Source: Clusia tigrina
Taxonomy: Eukaryota > Arthropoda > Insecta > Diptera > Clusiidae
Direction: 5' to 3'
Length of the DNA: 64,000 nucleotides
NCBI GenBank assembly: GCA_920105625.2
Contig: OV050031.1
Coordinates: forward strand, 96,229,676-96,293,675
Shown: positions 61,459-64,000 of the stretch, piece after piece
Position numbering within the stretch: position 1 is the first letter of the stretch
How the letters are laid out: each line of letters starts with the position of its first letter
Made by a program: the position numbers and the translations under genes
The notes under the pieces: generated by a model
Database searches by the model: none
What the model was told of the DNA's origin: nothing
The model's input: the letters and a program-made list of their open reading frames with translations, nothing else

Positions 61459-62829
61459 TTTGATTCGGGACTTAAGGGTAGCATAGCTTTGAGCGATAGC
61501 TTTAATTGACAAAGGCTCGAGTACTTTATTGTTACAAAATTTCAAGGTTTTATGACGCTCCAGTAAAAAGTTACAAGCATTTGTATGTTGCAAACTTTGA
61601 TAGGTGTAGGATGTACAGTATAGAACTTAGGGCAATTTGAAGTTTTATCAGTGTTTGATTTGGGACTTAAGGGTAGCATAGCTTTGAGCGATAGCTTAAA
61701 TTGACAAGAGGCTCGAGTACTTTATTGTTACAAAATTTCAAGGTTTTATGACGCTCCAGTGAAAAGTTACAAGCAATTGTATGTTGCAAACTTTGATAGG
61801 TGTAGGACGTACCGTATAGAAGTTAGGGCCATTTGAAGTTTTATCAGTGTTTGATTTGGGACTCAAGGGTAGCATAGCTTTGAGCGATAGATTAAATTGA
61901 CAAGAGGCTCGAGTACTTTATTGTTACAAAATTTCAAGGTTTTATGACGCTCCAGTGAAAAGTTACAAGCAATTGTATGTTGCAAACTTTGATAGGTGTA
62001 GGACGTACCGTATAGAAGTTAGGGCCATTTGAAGTTTTATCAGTGATTGATTTGGGATTCAAGGGTAGCATAGCTTTGAGCGATAGCTTAAATTGACAAG
62101 AGGCTCGAGTACTTTATTGTTACAAAATTTCAAGGTTTTATGACTCTCCAGTAAAAAGTTGCAAGCATTTGTATGTTGCAAACTTTGATAGCTGTAGGAC
62201 GTACTGTATAGAATTTAGGGCCATTTGAAGTTTTATCAGTGTTTGATGTGGTATTCAAGGGTAGCATAGCTTTGAGCGATAGCTTAAATTGACAAGAGGC
62301 TCGAGTACTTTATTGTTACAAAATTTCAAGGTTTTATGACGCTCCAGTAAAAAGTTACAAGCATTTATATGTTGCAAACTTTGATAGGTGTAGGACGTAC
62401 CGTATAGAATTTAGGGCCATTTGAAGTTTTATCAGTGTTTGATTTGGGACTCAAGGGTAGCATAGCTTTGAGCGATAGCTTAAATTGACAAGAGGCTCGA
62501 GTACTTTATTGTTACAAAATTTCAAGGTTTTATGACGCTCCAGTAAAAAGTTACAAGCATTTGTATGTTGCAAACTTTGATAGGTGTAGGACGTACCGTA
62601 TAGAAGTTAGGGCCATTTGAAGTTTTATCAGTGTTTGATTTGGGACTCAAGGGTAGCATAGCTTTGAGCGATAGCTTAAATTGACAAGAGGCTCGAGTAC
62701 TTTATTGTTACAAAATTTCAAGTTTTTATGACGCTCCAGTAAAAAGTTACAAGCATTTGTATGTTGCAAACTTTGATAGGTGTAGGACGTACCGTATAGA
62801 AGTTAGGGCCATTTGAAGTTTTATCAGTG

Positions 62830-64000
62830 TTTGATTTGGGACTCAAGGGTAGCATAGCTTTGAGCGATAGCTTAAATTGACAAGAGGCTCGAGTACTTTA
62901 TTGTTACAAAATTTCAAGGTTTTATGACGCTCCAATAAAAAGTTACAAGCATTTGTATATTGCAAACTTTGACAGGTGTAGGACGTACCGTATAGAAGTT
63001 AGGGCCATTTGAAGTTTTATCAGTGTTTGATTTGGGACTCAAGGGTAGCATAGCTTTGAGCAATAGCCTAAATTGACAAGAGGCTCGAGTACTTTATTGT
63101 TACAAAATTTCAAGGTTTTATGACGCTCCAGTAAAAAGTTAGAAGCATTTGTATGTTGCAAACTTTGATAGGTGTAGGACGTACCGTATAGAAGTTAGGG
63201 CCATTTGAAGTTTTATCAGTGTTTGATTTGGGACTCAAGGGTAGCATAGCTTTGAGCGATAGCTTAAATTGACAAGAGGCTCGAGTACTTTATTGTTACA
63301 AAATTTCAAGGTTTTATGACGCTCCAATAAAAAGTTACAAGCATTTGTATATTGCAAACTTTGATAGGTGTAGGACGTACCGTATAGAAGTTAGGGCCAT
63401 TTGAAGTTTTATCAGTGTTTGATTTGGGACTCCAGGGTAGCATAGCTTTGAGCGATAGCTTAAATTGACAAGAGGCTCGAGTACTTTATTGTTACAAAAT
63501 TTCAAGGTTTTATGACGCTCCAATAAAAAGTTACAAGCATTTGTATATTCCAAACTTTGATAGGTGTAGGACGTACCGTATATAAGTTAGGGCCATTTGA
63601 AGTTTTATCAGTGTTTGATTTGGGACTCAAGGGTAGCATAGCTTTGAGCAATAGCCTAAATTGACAAGAGGCTCGAGTACTTTATTGTTACAAAATTTCA
63701 AGGTTTTATGACGCTCCAGTAAAAAGTTACAAGCATTTGTATGTTGCAAACTTTGATAGGTGTAGGACGTACCGTATAGAAGTTAGGGCCATTTGAAGTT
63801 TTATCAGTGTTTGATTTGGGACTCCAGGGTAGCATAGCTTTGAGCGATAGCTTAAATTGACAAGAGGCTCGAGTACTTTATTGTTACAAAATTTCAAGGT
63901 TTTATGACGCTCCAATAAAAAGTTACAAGCATTTGTATATTGCAAACTTTGATAGGTGTAGGACGTACCGTATAGAAGTTAGGGCCATTTGAAGTTTTAT
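62830..64000 (+). repeat. F/P alternation at the right window edge
   Basis: Six units, the last cut by the window: F (62,830), P (63,026, AGTTAGAAGC), F (63,222), F' (63,418), P (63,614), F' (63,810). F' has GGGACTCCAGGG. The array continues past the window without any sign of ending. Confidence 0.85.

Larger units (their letters stand above)
60636..62045 (+). repeat. Indel-bearing block, copy c
   Basis: Offset 6,935 bp from copy a, with the same unit count. It shares CAGAGTTTG, the ACCGAACA change and two CAATTG units with copy a and not with the intervening copy b. Private: ACCGAACATAAG, GGTGTAAGACG, AGCTTTAATTG. Confidence 0.92.
1..64000. repeat. Satellite DNA array, 326 tandem copies of a 196-bp monomer
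   Basis: The whole window is one head-to-tail array. The landmark GATTTGGGA recurs at 4, 200, 592 and so on in steps of 196. Every unit carries the same landmarks: TAGCATAGC (unit 21-29), CTCGAG (59-64), GTTACAA (74-80 and again 113-119), TTGCAA (131-136), GACGTACC (153-160) and GTTTTATCA (185-193). Orientation never changes. Summing all indels I found (+109 bp net) places base 64,000 at unit position 191 of copy 326, as observed. The consensus is about 37% GC with five CpGs. There are stops in all frames and 196 is not a multiple of 3, so no frame stays open. No gene, transposon or unique spacer interrupts it. It resembles centromeric or heterochromatic satellite; the family is not recognised. 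Confidence 0.98.
42333..64000. repeat. Array domain 2: diverged HORs lacking M and full E
   Basis: I find no M-type unit and no complete E-type unit here; one partial E remnant (GAGAGG) lies near 44,238. New markers appear and recur instead: GATGTGGTATTC at a unit start (43.7, 48.2, 55.3, 59.1, 62.2 kb), GGTTTAGG for GGTGTAGG (49-61 kb), GATTCGGG (49-61 kb), GACATACC (44-60 kb), and CAATAGCCTAAATT (type P). Units are a mixture of near-consensus copies and these variants, with less regular order than domain 1. All large monomer-length variants of the window are in this domain. Confidence 0.8.

Noticed and set aside
63335..63945. Two 72-codon minus-strand open frames, 392 bp apart
   Set aside because: Both result from CTCAAGGG becoming CTCCAGGG in F' units, removing the same reverse-strand TGA. 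They sit exactly two units apart, which is the repeat period and not a gene family.
1..64000. CRISPR array
   Set aside because: Regular repeats are present, but the whole 196-bp unit is conserved. There are no short repeats with unique spacers and no cas genes.
1..64000. Tandem rDNA, tRNA or histone gene cluster
   Set aside because: The unit is far too short for rDNA or histone genes and has no rRNA motifs. It does not fold into a tRNA: the A/B-box resemblance is not accompanied by matching acceptor or anticodon stems.
1..64000. Telomeric or microsatellite repeat
   Set aside because: No TTAGGG, TTTAGGG or other short-motif run occurs. GTTAGGG appears once per unit only as part of the monomer.
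1..64000. CENP-B box
   Set aside because: No match to the core TTCG....A..CGGG was seen in the consensus or in the main subtypes. GATTCGGG in domain 2 matches only its last few bases.
1..64000. Assignment to a known plant or animal satellite
   Set aside because: I cannot match the unit from memory to the Arabidopsis 178-bp repeat, alpha satellite or any other named family, and without a search any species name would be a guess.

Overview
The window is one uninterrupted head-to-tail satellite DNA array. I see no gene, RNA gene, transposon, CRISPR array or unique flanking sequence on either strand. The basic unit is 196 bp, and 326 consecutive units fill the 64,000 bases; the last lacks its final 5 bp because the window ends. 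Summing the indels I could find (four single-base deletions in 2.7-27 kb, then three clusters near 54, 58 and 61 kb) gives a net +109 bp. This exactly reconciles the start phase with the end phase. All units lie in the same orientation. Unit coordinates 1-196 below are numbered from window base 1. A hand count on the consensus gives about 37% GC, with G clearly exceeding C on the + strand (47 G to 26 C per unit).

The organism is a eukaryote. A near-nucleosome-length monomer, megasatellite scale and multi-level higher-order repeats (HORs) are typical of centromeric or other constitutive heterochromatin in plants and animals. I do not recognise this satellite family and cannot name a species. 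Centromere function is an inference only. Many diagnostic differences between units are C-to-T or G-to-A at CpG, which suggests a host that methylates CpG.

Units fall into recurring subtypes, defined by co-inherited substitutions, that follow one another in fixed order. I name them M, E, I, J, H, D, C, K, B, (A), F, G, L. Twelve in a row form a clean 12-mer HOR of 2,352 bp at 19,600-21,951, which is itself part of a recent, nearly identical tandem duplication. Elsewhere the HOR is irregular: type B recurs every 4 to 24 units, because 3-, 4-, 10-, 12-, 13-, 15-20- and 28/29-unit segmental duplications and internal deletions have reshuffled it. Chimeric units mark the crossover points.

Layout: 1-10.3 kb is a 28/29-unit duplication in tandem. 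From 10.3 to 23 kb there are nested 9-20-unit duplications ending in the 12-mer HOR. From 23 to 36 kb there are shuffled HORs with deletion chimeras and a 4-unit tandem duplication. From 36 to 42.3 kb there is a 13-unit HOR with a 3-unit tandem duplication. From 42.3 to 64 kb is a second domain in which M is absent and E survives at most as one partial remnant, and new subtypes and a B-A-F-P motif appear. Three related blocks at 53.7, 57.7 and 60.6 kb carry the window's only large length variants: a 187-bp unit with a 9-bp deletion and a 244-bp unit with a 48-bp internal duplication.

Within the unit itself, the two halves share ordered matches at offsets of about 88-97 bp, so the 196-bp monomer may be an ancient dimer of a roughly 98-bp element.
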